DNA of 64,000 nt, taken from contig NZ_CP132203.1 in NCBI RefSeq assembly GCF_030719035.1, forward strand, positions 5,784,501 through 5,848,500, in the 5' to 3' direction. The DNA comes from Hahella sp. HNIBRBA332 (lineage in GTDB: Bacteria; Pseudomonadota; Gammaproteobacteria; Pseudomonadales; Oleiphilaceae). Made by a program: the position numbers and the translations under genes. Under the pieces are notes generated by a model. It ran no database searches. It saw nothing but the letters and a program-made list of their open reading frames with translations, and was not told the origin of the DNA. Within the stretch, counting starts at the first letter, position 1. Each line of letters starts with the position of its first letter. Shown here piece by piece: positions 16,763 through 24,839 of the stretch.

Positions 16763-17503
16763 TTAACTGCGCGGTCCTTCGATGGTTCTGGGGAAGAAAT
16801 GATTCTCCACGCCGCGCTTGAGTCGATATAGTTTTGCAGGTCGGTTGCTGCCGGTGCGCATGGCGCCGCTTTCCTCCAGAATATCCGCATCCAGGATGCG
16901 GCGACGGAAGGATTTTTTCTCCACCTCGTTACCCAGAATCACTTCGAATACTTTTTGCAGCTCCGTCAGCGTAAATTCTTCTGGTAATAGGTGAATCGGT
17001 AACGCGGTATATTGCACTTTGCTGGTCAGTCGTTCGCGACACAGACGCAGAATCTCGTTGTGATCAAACGCCAGTTTATAGTCGCGTAAGGCCTCGGTTA
17101 CCGGAACCCAGCGTGTTTCCTCTTTGCCGGCGTTGGGGTCGACATCGATCTCTTCATGGGCGACCAAGGCGAAGTACACAACCGTCACTGACCAGCCGCG
17201 GGGGTCTCTTTGCTTACCGCCGAAGGTAGCGACCTGCTCCAGATAGGGGCTTTTTACCCCGGTTTTTTCCACTAACTTCCGATGAGCGGTGTCTTCGAGA
17301 AGATTGTCTTTCTTCAGGTCGATAAATCCGCCCGGCAGCGCCCATTGATCCTTGGCCGGATACTGCGAGCGCTTCACCAGCAGCACTTCGAGTTGCTGTT
17401 CCCTGAGCTTGAATATCGCCATGTCCACGGAAGCCAGAGGCACTTCGTAATCGTGGATGTTGTAAGCGGCGAGAAAGTCTTTTTCTGAGGCGTAATCTTG
17501 CAT
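16763..17503 (-). CDS. nrtR: NrtR-type regulator of NAD metabolism (Nudix-like plus winged helix)
   Basis: A 246-residue transcription factor. The N-terminal Nudix-like domain (about 20-150) starts with ASVDMAIFKL and has the box GGFIDLKKDNLLEDTAHRKL, but the catalytic REXXEE core reads RKLVEK. It has therefore lost hydrolase residues, as expected for an NrtR that senses ADP-ribose or related ligands. The C-terminal winged helix (about 155-235) includes FTLTELQKVFEVIL and KKSFRRRILD. It is divergent from pnuC with a perfect palindrome at 17519-17551 between them, and is followed closely by the NADAR gene. Autoregulation is likely. Confidence 0.9.
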   Translation of the reverse strand: MQDYASEKDFLAAYNIHDYEVPLASVDMAIFKLREQQLEVLLVKRSQYPAKDQWALPGGFIDLKKDNLLEDTAHRKLVEKTGVKSPYLEQVATFGGKQRDPRGWSVTVVYFALVAHEEIDVDPNAGKEETRWVPVTEALRDYKLAFDHNEILRLCRERLTSKVQYTALPIHLLPEEFTLTELQKVFEVILGNEVEKKSFRRRILDADILEESGAMRTGSNRPAKLYRLKRGVENHFFPRTIEGPRS

Positions 17504-17518
17504 AACCTGAAAAACATA

Positions 17519-17551
17519 CTAATATTAGTGGCATTAGGCCACTAATATTAG
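17519..17551. promoter_or_regulatory. NrtR operator in the nrtR-pnuC intergenic region
   Basis: A perfect inverted repeat with 14-bp arms: CTAATATTAGTGGC, spacer ATTAG, GCCACTAATATTAG. The core (TAGTG, C, ATTA, GCCACTA) is shared with the site at 19260-19286 before nadM. Its place between divergent nrtR and pnuC predicts control of both directions. Confidence 0.88.
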
Positions 17552-17627
17552 CGGCCCTTGGCGATGGTGTCAAAACAGACGCTTCGGCTTCAACAATAAA
17601 AGCATATCCAAACTCCAGAGTAATACC

Positions 17628-18257
17628 ATGGACATACAATCCTTTTTGGTCGGCTTCTTCGGCGGCTCCACGATAGAAATCATCGCATCCCTGGCGGGCT
17701 TTATCTGCGTGTTCCTGATCATCCGACGCAATATCTGGTGCTGGCCCATCGGGCTGGTGCAGGTGGCGCTGTACATGATTGTGTTTTACGACGCCAAACT
17801 CTATTCCGACTTCATTCTTCACGGCATCTATGTGGTGATGCAGTTTTACGGTTGGTGGTATTGGCTGCAGGGAAGGGGACAGGATGACGATCTGGTGGTG
17901 TTGCCCACTGCCTTGCCGATGACGTTGTTGTGGGTGGCCGTCGCCATTCTCGGCAGCTTCGGACTGGGTTACGTGATGTCTACCTACACTGACGCGTCGT
18001 TGCCATACCCTGACGCCTTCACGACGGTGGCCAGCCTGGTGGCGCAATGGTTGTTGTCCAGACGCCAGCTGATCAACTGGGGATTCTGGATTGCCGTAGA
18101 TATAGTCGCCATTGGCGTGTATTGGCAGAAAGGTCTGTATCCGACGACGGTTCTTTATGCGACGTTCCTTGTTATGGCGAGCGCTGGCCTTATGGTCTGG
18201 TTGCGTCGTTATCAAACACAAATGCTGGAGATGAAAGCGGAATATGCGAAGGCCTGA
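17628..18257 (+). CDS. pnuC: Nicotinamide riboside transporter PnuC
   Basis: A 209-residue inner-membrane protein with about seven hydrophobic segments. It matches PnuC by VGFFGGSTIEIIASLAGF, the RRNIWCWPIGLVQVALY stretch and YGWWYWLQG, with RRQLINWGFWIAVD later. PnuC facilitates uptake of nicotinamide riboside, trapped by phosphorylation through the kinase domain of the next gene. The stop codon lies 14 bp inside the nadR start, so the two are translationally coupled. A perfect NrtR operator lies about 80 bp upstream. The ribosome site is weak. Confidence 0.93.
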   Translation: MDIQSFLVGFFGGSTIEIIASLAGFICVFLIIRRNIWCWPIGLVQVALYMIVFYDAKLYSDFILHGIYVVMQFYGWWYWLQGRGQDDDLVVLPTALPMTLLWVAVAILGSFGLGYVMSTYTDASLPYPDAFTTVASLVAQWLLSRRQLINWGFWIAVDIVAIGVYWQKGLYPTTVLYATFLVMASAGLMVWLRRYQTQMLEMKAEYAKA

Positions 18258-19245
18258 GTTCGAAGCGGGGCGTAAGGTTGGCCTGACGTTAGGGAAGTTC
18301 GCGCCGCTGCACAAAGGGCATCAGTATCTGATTGAACAGGCTTTGGAGCAGGTGGATCACCTGCTGGTGATGATTTACGGCTGTCCTGAGGTGATTGATG
18401 TTCCGTTGGAGCGGCGAGCGTCCTGGATTAAAACGCTGTACCCGCAAGCGGAGGTCATTCTGGCGCCGGATGGACCGCAGGAAGTGGGCGATACGCCGGA
18501 GATTTGTCGGAAGCAGGAGGAATACATCGGGCAGTGTCTGGCGGGGAGGCGGGTGACCCATTTTTTTTGCAGTGAATTCTACGGCGATCATGTCAGCCGT
18601 TATCTCAACGCGCAGGACTGTCGAGTGGATGAAGCTAGAAAGATCGTACCCATCTCCGCTACTCAGGTGCGCAAAAATCCTTTCGCCGCCAGAGACTGGC
18701 TGCATCCGTTGGTGTACCGGGACTTGGTGAAGAAAGTGGTGTTTCTGGGGGCGCCTTCTACCGGGAAAACCACGTTGGCGGAGGCGATGGCGGCGCGCTT
18801 TAATACGCAGTGGATGCCGGAGTATGGACGGGAGTATTGGGAGGGAAATCAGGTTGAGCGACGTCTGACCCCCGAGCAATTAGTGGAAATCGCAGAAGGT
18901 CATCTGCAGCGGGAAGATAACCTGCTGCTGGATAGCGATAGTTATTTGTTTGTAGACACCAATGCCCTGACGACGCGCCATTTCGCTCATTATTATCACG
19001 GGTTCGCGTTGCCCGAGCTGGACCGCCTGGCGGATGCCGCGGCGCAGCGATACGACCGTGTGTTTTTGTGCGCTGACGATATCCCCTACGAAGATACCTG
19101 GGATCGCTCAGGGGAAGTAAACCGCGCGGATTTCCAGCAGGAGATCATCGTGGAGCTGGAGCGCAGAAACATAGAGTATGTGTTGCTAAGGGGCGATGTT
19201 GAGGCGCGTATCAGGCAGGTTAAGAATGTTTTAGAAGGAGGCTGA
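18244..19245 (+). CDS. nadR: NadR: NMN adenylyltransferase / ribosylnicotinamide kinase
   Basis: A 333-residue bifunctional enzyme. The N-terminal adenylyltransferase domain has GKFAPLHKGHQYLI (the HxGH motif) and VPISATQVRKNPF. The C-terminal kinase has the P-loop VFLGAPSTGKTTLAEA, followed by MPEYGREYWE and FVDTNAL. It converts nicotinamide riboside to NMN and then NAD. Unlike enterobacterial NadR it lacks the N-terminal DNA-binding helix-turn-helix, consistent with NrtR being the regulator here. It overlaps pnuC by 14 bp and ends just before the second NrtR operator. Confidence 0.93.
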   Translation: MRRPEFEAGRKVGLTLGKFAPLHKGHQYLIEQALEQVDHLLVMIYGCPEVIDVPLERRASWIKTLYPQAEVILAPDGPQEVGDTPEICRKQEEYIGQCLAGRRVTHFFCSEFYGDHVSRYLNAQDCRVDEARKIVPISATQVRKNPFAARDWLHPLVYRDLVKKVVFLGAPSTGKTTLAEAMAARFNTQWMPEYGREYWEGNQVERRLTPEQLVEIAEGHLQREDNLLLDSDSYLFVDTNALTTRHFAHYYHGFALPELDRLADAAAQRYDRVFLCADDIPYEDTWDRSGEVNRADFQQEIIVELERRNIEYVLLRGDVEARIRQVKNVLEGG

Positions 19246-19254
19246 AAATAGCGC

Positions 19255-19286
19255 TTGACCACATAGTGTCATTATGCCACTATGTG
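19255..19286 (+). promoter_or_regulatory. NrtR operator overlapping a putative promoter for nadM-nadV
   Basis: The inverted repeat CACATAGTGTC, ATTAT, GCCACTATGTG (19260-19286) has one mismatched arm position and the same core and 5-bp spacer as the 17519 site. TTGACC at 19255-19260 is a good -35 box, and a CACTAT -10 lies 17 bp downstream, so a bound repressor would cover the promoter. Confidence 0.82.
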
Positions 19287-19389
19287 TCCATCGACAGGGT
19301 TCATGGGACTCATGAATCCACGGAGAAAAAGATTTAAGCGGACCTGGAAAGACCGGGTTCCCGTCAACCACAGCAAGGAGATTGCTGGT

Positions 19390-20463
19390 ATGCAAAATTT
19401 CGAATACGACTTTTTAGTATTTATCGGACGTTTCCAACCCTTTCATCGCGGCCACCTGGCGGTGATTGAACAGGGACTGCGTAAAGCGCGTCAAATGATC
19501 GTCTTATGCGGATCGGCGCATCAGCCCCGCTCCACACGCAACCCCTGGAGCGTCAGCGAACGCGAAGACATGGTGCGCAGCGCCCTCAGCAAAGAAGATA
19601 GCCAACGCGTACATATCGCGCCGCTGATGGACATTGTCTACAACGATGAGATCTGGGTCAGAAACGTACAGTCCACGGTTCAGGGACTGGTGACCGCTCA
19701 TCACGGCATGCCGCACAAATCCGCCAAGGTGGGCTTGATTGGCCACAGCAAGGACCACAGCTCTTTCTACCTGAAGTTGTTCCCTCAATGGGGGAATGTT
19801 GAAGTAGAAAACGTGGATGGCATCAGCGCCACGCCGGTGAGAGAAGCGATTTTCGGCGTTAACCAGACGGATCGTCGCGGTGGTTTGAATTACCTGGATA
19901 GCGACGAAGCAGCGCAGGTGTTGCCGACAGCGGTGCGGGAGAAACTGGCGAAGTTCTGTCTCAGCGAAGACTATGAGGAAATCAAATACGAGCATGATTT
20001 CATCGCCAAGTACAAACGCGCCTGGAGCGCCGCGCCTTATGCGCCCACTTTCGTAACGGTCGACGCCGTTATTGTGCAAAGCGGACATGTGCTGCTGGTG
20101 GAGCGCAAAGCGCGTCCCGGTAAAGGGTTGTTAGCGTTGCCGGGAGGCTTTGTAGATCAGAATGAGAAATTACTGGATGCATGCCTGAGAGAGTTGCGGG
20201 AGGAAACCCGACTGAAAGTGCCAGCGCCGGTATTGAGGGGCTCAATCAAAGCGCAGCAAGTGTTCGATGATCCTCATCGTTCAGCCCGAGGGCGCACTAT
20301 CACGCATGCATTTCACATTGAGCTGGAGCCAAGCAGCGAGCTGCCGAAAGTGAAAGGCGGCGATGACGCCAGACAGGCCATGTGGGTGCCCCTGGCGGAA
20401 CTGGACCCAGGCAAGTTGTATGAAGATCACTACTTCATCATTCAGGAAATGACCGGCATCTAA
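19390..20463 (+). CDS. nadM: NadM-Nudix: NMN adenylyltransferase fused to ADP-ribose pyrophosphatase
   Basis: A 357-residue bifunctional protein. The N-terminal domain has FIGRFQPFHRGHLAVI, RNPWSVSERE, VGLIGHSKDHSS and ISATPVREAIF, typical of NadM. The C-terminal Nudix domain (about 215-357) has an intact box GGFVDQNEKLLDACLREL followed by REETRL, so it should cleave ADP-ribose to AMP and ribose 5-phosphate. The frame is open from 19282, but ATG 19390 has a strong AAGGAG site and starts the conserved protein. It supplies a second adenylyltransferase beside NadR and sits under an NrtR operator, upstream of nadV. Confidence 0.94.
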   Translation: MQNFEYDFLVFIGRFQPFHRGHLAVIEQGLRKARQMIVLCGSAHQPRSTRNPWSVSEREDMVRSALSKEDSQRVHIAPLMDIVYNDEIWVRNVQSTVQGLVTAHHGMPHKSAKVGLIGHSKDHSSFYLKLFPQWGNVEVENVDGISATPVREAIFGVNQTDRRGGLNYLDSDEAAQVLPTAVREKLAKFCLSEDYEEIKYEHDFIAKYKRAWSAAPYAPTFVTVDAVIVQSGHVLLVERKARPGKGLLALPGGFVDQNEKLLDACLRELREETRLKVPAPVLRGSIKAQQVFDDPHRSARGRTITHAFHIELEPSSELPKVKGGDDARQAMWVPLAELDPGKLYEDHYFIIQEMTGI

Positions 20464-20544
20464 CCGGAGAATTATTAAGACAAACGAGGGGCGCGGATAG
20501 ACCGCAACACCCTTTACCCAAACATTGATCGGAGGATTTCCGTC

Positions 20545-21924
20545 ATGAAAAACAGCATTATCTTAAACGTAGACTCTTACAAAACCTCTCACTACCTGCA
20601 GTATCCGGCTGGCGCCACGCAGGTTTCCAGCTACATCGAATCACGCGGCGGCGCATTTGAAAAAGCGGTGTTCTTCGGCCTGCAGATGTTTATCAAGGAG
20701 TACCTGACCAAGCCGATCACCGCGGACGATATTGAAGAAGCCAAGCTGGTGTATCAAGCCCACGGCGTACCCTTCAATGAGGAAGGCTGGCGCTATATTC
20801 TGGACAAACACGAGGGTTATCTGCCGATAGAAATTCAGTCTGCGCCGGAAGGAACTGTCATGGATGTGAAAAACGTGATGGTGCAGGTAATCAACACGGA
20901 CCGCAACTGCGCCTGGTTGACCAGCTATGTGGAAACGGCATTGTTGAGAGCGGTGTGGTATCCAACCACGGTCGCCACCGTATCCTGGAGCTGCCGCAAC
21001 ATCATCAAACGCTATCTGGAAGAGACGGCGGACACCATCGACGGATTGCCGTTCAAACTGCACGATTTCGGCGCTCGCGGCGCGAGCTCTGAAGAAACCG
21101 CAGCGATTGGCGGCGCCGCGCACTTGGTGAACTTTATGGGCACTGACACCGTTAGCGGCATCATGGCGGCGAGACGTTACTACGGCGCCGACATGGCGGG
21201 TTTCTCAATCCCTGCGGCGGAGCACAGCACCATTACCAGCTGGGGCAAGGAAGCGGAAGTGGACGCTTACGCCAACATGCTGGATCAGTTCGCCGAACCT
21301 GGCAAACTGGTGGCGGTGGTCAGCGACTCTTATGACTTGTGGAACGCTATCGACAACCTCTGGGGCGAAGCCCTGAAAACCAAGATCGAGCGCAGCGGCG
21401 GCACTTTGGTGGTGCGTCCTGACAGTGGCGATCCTGTAGCGATCGTGACCGAGACCATCGAACGGCTGATGCGGAAATTCGGCTTCACTGTTAACAGCAA
21501 AGGCTATCGGGTATTGCCGGCTTGTATCCGGGTGATTCAAGGCGATGGTATCTCTTTACACACGATCGAAGCCATTCTGGCGGCAATGAAAGCCCGCATG
21601 CAAAGCGCTGAAAATATTGCTTTCGGTATGGGTGGAGAACTGCTGCAGAAAGTAAACCGGGATACGTTGAAATTCGCTATGAAGGCCTCTGCGATATGCG
21701 TAAAGGGCATCTGGAGAGATGTCTACAAAGACCCCATCACTGATCAGGGCAAGCGGTCTAAAAAAGGACTTCTGGCGCTGGTGAAAAACCTGGATGGCGG
21801 CTTTCAGACAGTACGCCGGCAGGATCTGGGCAATCGGGAAGATCAGCTGGTCACTGTCTTCCGCAACGGCGACCTGATGAAGGAATGGACCTTCGACGAA
21901 GTCAGAGCCAACGCAGCGCAATAA
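20545..21924 (+). CDS. nadV: Nicotinamide phosphoribosyltransferase NadV
   Basis: A 459-residue enzyme that makes NMN from nicotinamide and PRPP, the one-step salvage also used by vertebrate NAMPT. Family segments include NVDSYKTSHYLQYP, VSSYIESRGG, HDFGARGASSEETAAIGGAAH, the PAAEHSTI loop, VVRPDSGDPV and IQGDGISLHTIE. Length and motifs are normal. GGAGGA is placed correctly before ATG 20545. It lies 80 bp after nadM and is followed by a strong terminator at 21937, closing the NAD salvage operon. Confidence 0.95.
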   Translation: MKNSIILNVDSYKTSHYLQYPAGATQVSSYIESRGGAFEKAVFFGLQMFIKEYLTKPITADDIEEAKLVYQAHGVPFNEEGWRYILDKHEGYLPIEIQSAPEGTVMDVKNVMVQVINTDRNCAWLTSYVETALLRAVWYPTTVATVSWSCRNIIKRYLEETADTIDGLPFKLHDFGARGASSEETAAIGGAAHLVNFMGTDTVSGIMAARRYYGADMAGFSIPAAEHSTITSWGKEAEVDAYANMLDQFAEPGKLVAVVSDSYDLWNAIDNLWGEALKTKIERSGGTLVVRPDSGDPVAIVTETIERLMRKFGFTVNSKGYRVLPACIRVIQGDGISLHTIEAILAAMKARMQSAENIAFGMGGELLQKVNRDTLKFAMKASAICVKGIWRDVYKDPITDQGKRSKKGLLALVKNLDGGFQTVRRQDLGNREDQLVTVFRNGDLMKEWTFDEVRANAAQ

Positions 21925-21936
21925 GCCTGGCGCCAG

Positions 21937-21966
21937 AGCGGAGTCGGTTTTCCGGCTCCGCTTTTT
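21937..21966 (+). terminator. Rho-independent terminator after nadV
   Basis: Eleven-bp stem AGCGGAGTCGG / CCGGCTCCGCT with a TTTT loop, one G-T pair and a following T run. It closes the nadM-nadV unit. Confidence 0.88.
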
Positions 21967-22071
21967 GCGTTCGTATATATAGCAACTTTCTCGAAAAAGG
22001 CTGATTGAATACTAAACAAAGGCTTGCTAATATCCGCGCCCACTAAACGAATTTACCTGAAGAGCAAGGTT

Positions 22072-22161
22072 ATGACATTCACCACTACCAACATCAGCGG
22101 CCGCGTCGGAACGATCTCCATCGTTCGCGACAGCGCGTGCATTTTGGTATTGAAGTCATAG
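22072..22161 (+). CDS. Putative leader peptide, 29 residues, rich in Thr/Ile/Val
   Basis: ATG 22072 follows AAGAGCAAGG and encodes a 29-residue peptide beginning MTFTTTNISGRV and ending ACILVLKS. Ile, Val and Leu make up nine residues and Thr five, as in branched-chain or threonine operon leaders. The stop lies 50 bp before a strong terminator hairpin. No ilv or thr gene follows within the window, so the regulated gene would be the EF-G paralogue at 22562. It is too short for homology; the call rests on its place before the attenuator-like structure. Confidence 0.5.
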   Translation: MTFTTTNISGRVGTISIVRDSACILVLKS

Positions 22162-22189
22162 CCTTCGCTATAGCTGGCGGGGGCGTATA

Positions 22190-22246
22190 GGCCTCCGGTT
22201 GCAATGTGAAAAGACCCCGGTAGGCCATCGCCTCCCGGGGTTTTTT
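22190..22246 (+). terminator. Attenuator-like terminator with competing antiterminator
   Basis: The terminator stem is ACCCCGG (22214-22220) with CCGGGGT (22235-22241), an inner AGGC/GCCT stem and six or more T. Upstream GGCCTCCGG (22190-22198) can pair with CCGGTAGGCC (22217-22226), which would disrupt the terminator. The arrangement after a leader peptide is that of amino-acid attenuation. Confidence 0.65.
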
Positions 22247-22561
22247 CGTTTTCGGTTCCGAAAAAGTTCGGACGTTTATTCAACATCGCCAAGACATGGT
22301 TTCGTTATGAGAACTTACGACAAGTACATCGCAGCAATAGTCCCAGCCCAAGGGCCGGAGTTCTCGCGCCTATCCCTTGGTGCTTCCACTTTTTCCACGC
22401 TTGTTCGTCCTGTTTTTGTTATGGGTAAGCGCGGAACGCCAAAAGACCGGGAAACAACTTAACGCTCCCATGACGCCTCTTGCGCCCTGGGAGTAAATAC
22501 TTCCGGGCGTAGTCAGAAAGACCTGCCCGGAAGAGGAATTTCAGGTTTTCAGAGGTTTGTT
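22247..22561 (+). promoter_or_regulatory. Structured leader before the EF-G paralogue
   Basis: About 315 bp with no convincing gene; a 51-codon frame from ATG 22307 lacks a ribosome site. Two hairpins precede the gene: CTCCCA (22465) with TGGGAG (22488), and CTTCCGGGC (22500) with GCCCGGAAG (22525-22533). The second ends some 28 nt before ATG 22562 and may affect translation. Confidence 0.45.
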
Positions 22562-24598
22562 ATGAAACTTCAAAAGTTAAGAAATATCGGCATCATCGCT
22601 CACGTTGACGCAGGCAAAACCACACTGACCGAAAGGCTGCTGCACTTCACTGGCGCCCTGCACAGTATGGGCGAAGTGCATCATGGCGGGACCGTCACCG
22701 ATCACATGGTTCAGGAACGCCAACGAGGCATTACCATCGCCAGCGCGGCGGTTACGGTGGCTTGGCGGGATCATCGTATCAATATCATTGATACGCCTGG
22801 TCACATTGACTTCAACATCGAAGTGAATCGTTCGTTGCGCGTGTTGGACGGCGCAGTCGTGGTTTTCGACTCCGTGGCCGGCGTCGAGCCGCAATCTGAA
22901 ACCAACTGGCGACTGGCGGATCAATACGGCGTACCGCGCATATGTCTGGTTAATAAAATGGATCGCATCGGCGCTGATTATTTGCGCGTGGTGAATATGA
23001 TTCGTGAGCGACTTGGCGCCAGACCGCTGGTGGTTCACTTGCCGGTGTTCGTCGAAGAAAGCTATTCCGGCCTGATCGATTTGACGACCATGACCCTGCA
23101 TCGCTGGAACAGTGATGACGGTTGGAACTATTCATCCGAAGACATTGCCCCTGAATATCAGGAACAGGCTACGCAGTATCGGGCGCAACTGGAAGAAACG
23201 CTGGTTGAGCTGGATGACGAACTCCTGGAAGGCTGGCTCAATGGAGCCGCCTTGCAGACTGAAGATCTGCAGCGACTGATTCGTCAGGGCGTTGTCAGTG
23301 GCGCATTCGTTCCTGTGTTGTGTGCGTCTGCATTCAAGAATAAAGGCGTGCAGATGGTGCTGGACGCGGTGGTCGACTATCTGCCTTCGCCACAGGATGT
23401 GAAAGGAGTGGAAACTGTCGATGGCGCTCAGGTTGTGGATGCGGACATCGAAGGCGCATTCGCTGCATTGGCCTTTAAAGTGGTGAACGATAAACACGGC
23501 GCTTTGACTTATGTTCGGGTTTATCGGGGTTCGCTTGCAGCAGGCTCGCGGGTGTTGAACGCCAATGTCGGTCAATATGAACGCATTGGCCGCATATACG
23601 AGATGCACGCGGACCGTAAGGTGGCGCGAGACCGTATCGGCGCTGGCGACATCGTGGCTCTGGTTGGCATGAAGCATACGCAGACCGGCGATACGCTGTG
23701 CGACCCGGAAGCGCCTCTGGTGCTGGAGCGCATTAGCGCGCCGGAACCGGTTATGGACATCGTGATTGAGCCGAAATCCCGGCAGGATCAGGATCGACTG
23801 GGTGAAGCACTGCGCGCGATCGTCGGCGAAGATCCCAGCCTGCGTCTGAGTACGGGCGCCGCCGGAGAAACGCTGGTGTCAGGCATGGGCGAACTACACT
23901 TGGAAATTGTGGTGGACCGACTGCAAACGGATTACGACATCGCCGTGGCGATTGGTCGACCACAAGTGGCGTATCGAGAGACGATCACGCAACCGGCTGC
24001 TGTGGACTATGTCTACAAGAAGCAAAAAGGCGGACCCGGTCAGTTCGCAGAAGTGCGCATGCGCTTTGAACCTATCGCCGGCGACGGTATTGAGTTTGAA
24101 AGCCAAATCGTCGGCGCCGCCATTCCGCGGGAATATATTCCCGCAGTGGAAGATGGCGTCAGACAGGCTGCGCGCTCTGGCGTACTGGGCGGTTATCCCA
24201 GTGGCGGCTTCAAGGCGGTGTTGCTGGACGGTTCCTATCATGCGCAGGATTCGTCGCAACTGGCGTTCAGCGTGGCCGGACGGGAAGCCTTCAAGGAAGC
24301 CATGGCGCAAGCGGCGCCCAGACTGCTGGAGCCAGTGATGGCGGTTGAGATTGTGACGCCTCGCGATCACGTCGGCGACTGCATTGGCGACCTCATGCGC
24401 CGTCGCGGTTCGATCCTCAATCAGGTGGACCGAGGCGACGCCTGCGTCATCAACGCGGAAGCGCCGCTGGCGGAAATGTTCGGCTATATCGGCGACCTGC
24501 GCACTATGACGGCAGGGCGAGCCAGTTTCTCCATGACGTTCTCGCACTACGCGGAAACGCCACAGGGAGTCGCCGACTCGGTACTTAACGCCGATTGA
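22562..24598 (+). CDS. Elongation factor G paralogue
   Basis: A 678-residue translational GTPase. The G domain has AHVDAGKTTLTERLL (G1), RGITIASAAV (G2), DTPGHIDFNIEVNRSL (G3) and VNKMDR (G4), followed by domains II to V; the C-terminus keeps GYIGDLRTMTAGRASFSM. It is a full-length EF-G, but sequence details (NRSLRVLDGAVVVFDSVAGV) and its isolation from the str operon mark it as a second copy. Such paralogues can act in recycling, stress or antibiotic tolerance. Loss-of-function substitutions are not obvious. The elaborate leader upstream suggests conditional expression. Confidence 0.9.
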   Translation: MKLQKLRNIGIIAHVDAGKTTLTERLLHFTGALHSMGEVHHGGTVTDHMVQERQRGITIASAAVTVAWRDHRINIIDTPGHIDFNIEVNRSLRVLDGAVVVFDSVAGVEPQSETNWRLADQYGVPRICLVNKMDRIGADYLRVVNMIRERLGARPLVVHLPVFVEESYSGLIDLTTMTLHRWNSDDGWNYSSEDIAPEYQEQATQYRAQLEETLVELDDELLEGWLNGAALQTEDLQRLIRQGVVSGAFVPVLCASAFKNKGVQMVLDAVVDYLPSPQDVKGVETVDGAQVVDADIEGAFAALAFKVVNDKHGALTYVRVYRGSLAAGSRVLNANVGQYERIGRIYEMHADRKVARDRIGAGDIVALVGMKHTQTGDTLCDPEAPLVLERISAPEPVMDIVIEPKSRQDQDRLGEALRAIVGEDPSLRLSTGAAGETLVSGMGELHLEIVVDRLQTDYDIAVAIGRPQVAYRETITQPAAVDYVYKKQKGGPGQFAEVRMRFEPIAGDGIEFESQIVGAAIPREYIPAVEDGVRQAARSGVLGGYPSGGFKAVLLDGSYHAQDSSQLAFSVAGREAFKEAMAQAAPRLLEPVMAVEIVTPRDHVGDCIGDLMRRRGSILNQVDRGDACVINAEAPLAEMFGYIGDLRTMTAGRASFSMTFSHYAETPQGVADSVLNAD

Positions 24599-24633
24599 TC
24601 CTAATCACCCAGTGCGAACTGTGTTGCACACTC

Positions 24634-24669
24634 AAAAGGAGCCCGGAATCATTCCGGACTCCTTTTTTC
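24634..24669 (+). terminator. Rho-independent terminator after the EF-G paralogue
   Basis: Long hairpin with arms AAAAGGAGCCCGGAAT and ATTCCGGACTCCTTTT, one internal mismatch and a T run. Confidence 0.9.
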
Positions 24670-24839
24670 TTCCCTTCTGTTTGTGAGTTGCCGCGATTTA
24701 TAGTCAAGACTGGCAATGACTCAGTCTGGGACCTAGCATAAGTTAAGCGTCAGGCACTGCGTACATCCGCGCATTGTCTGGGCTGGCGACGGCGCCTATA
24801 TTTTTCGGCCCGGTACATTAACCAGACATTGCTGAGTCC

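Noticed and set aside
17214..18314. 366-codon minus-strand frame across nrtR and pnuC
   Set aside because: It runs antisense through pnuC and crosses the nrtR operator; both real genes are strongly supported.
22199..22462. 87-codon frame between the attenuator and the EF-G paralogue
   Set aside because: It overlaps the terminator, has no ribosome site, and its product has no family features.
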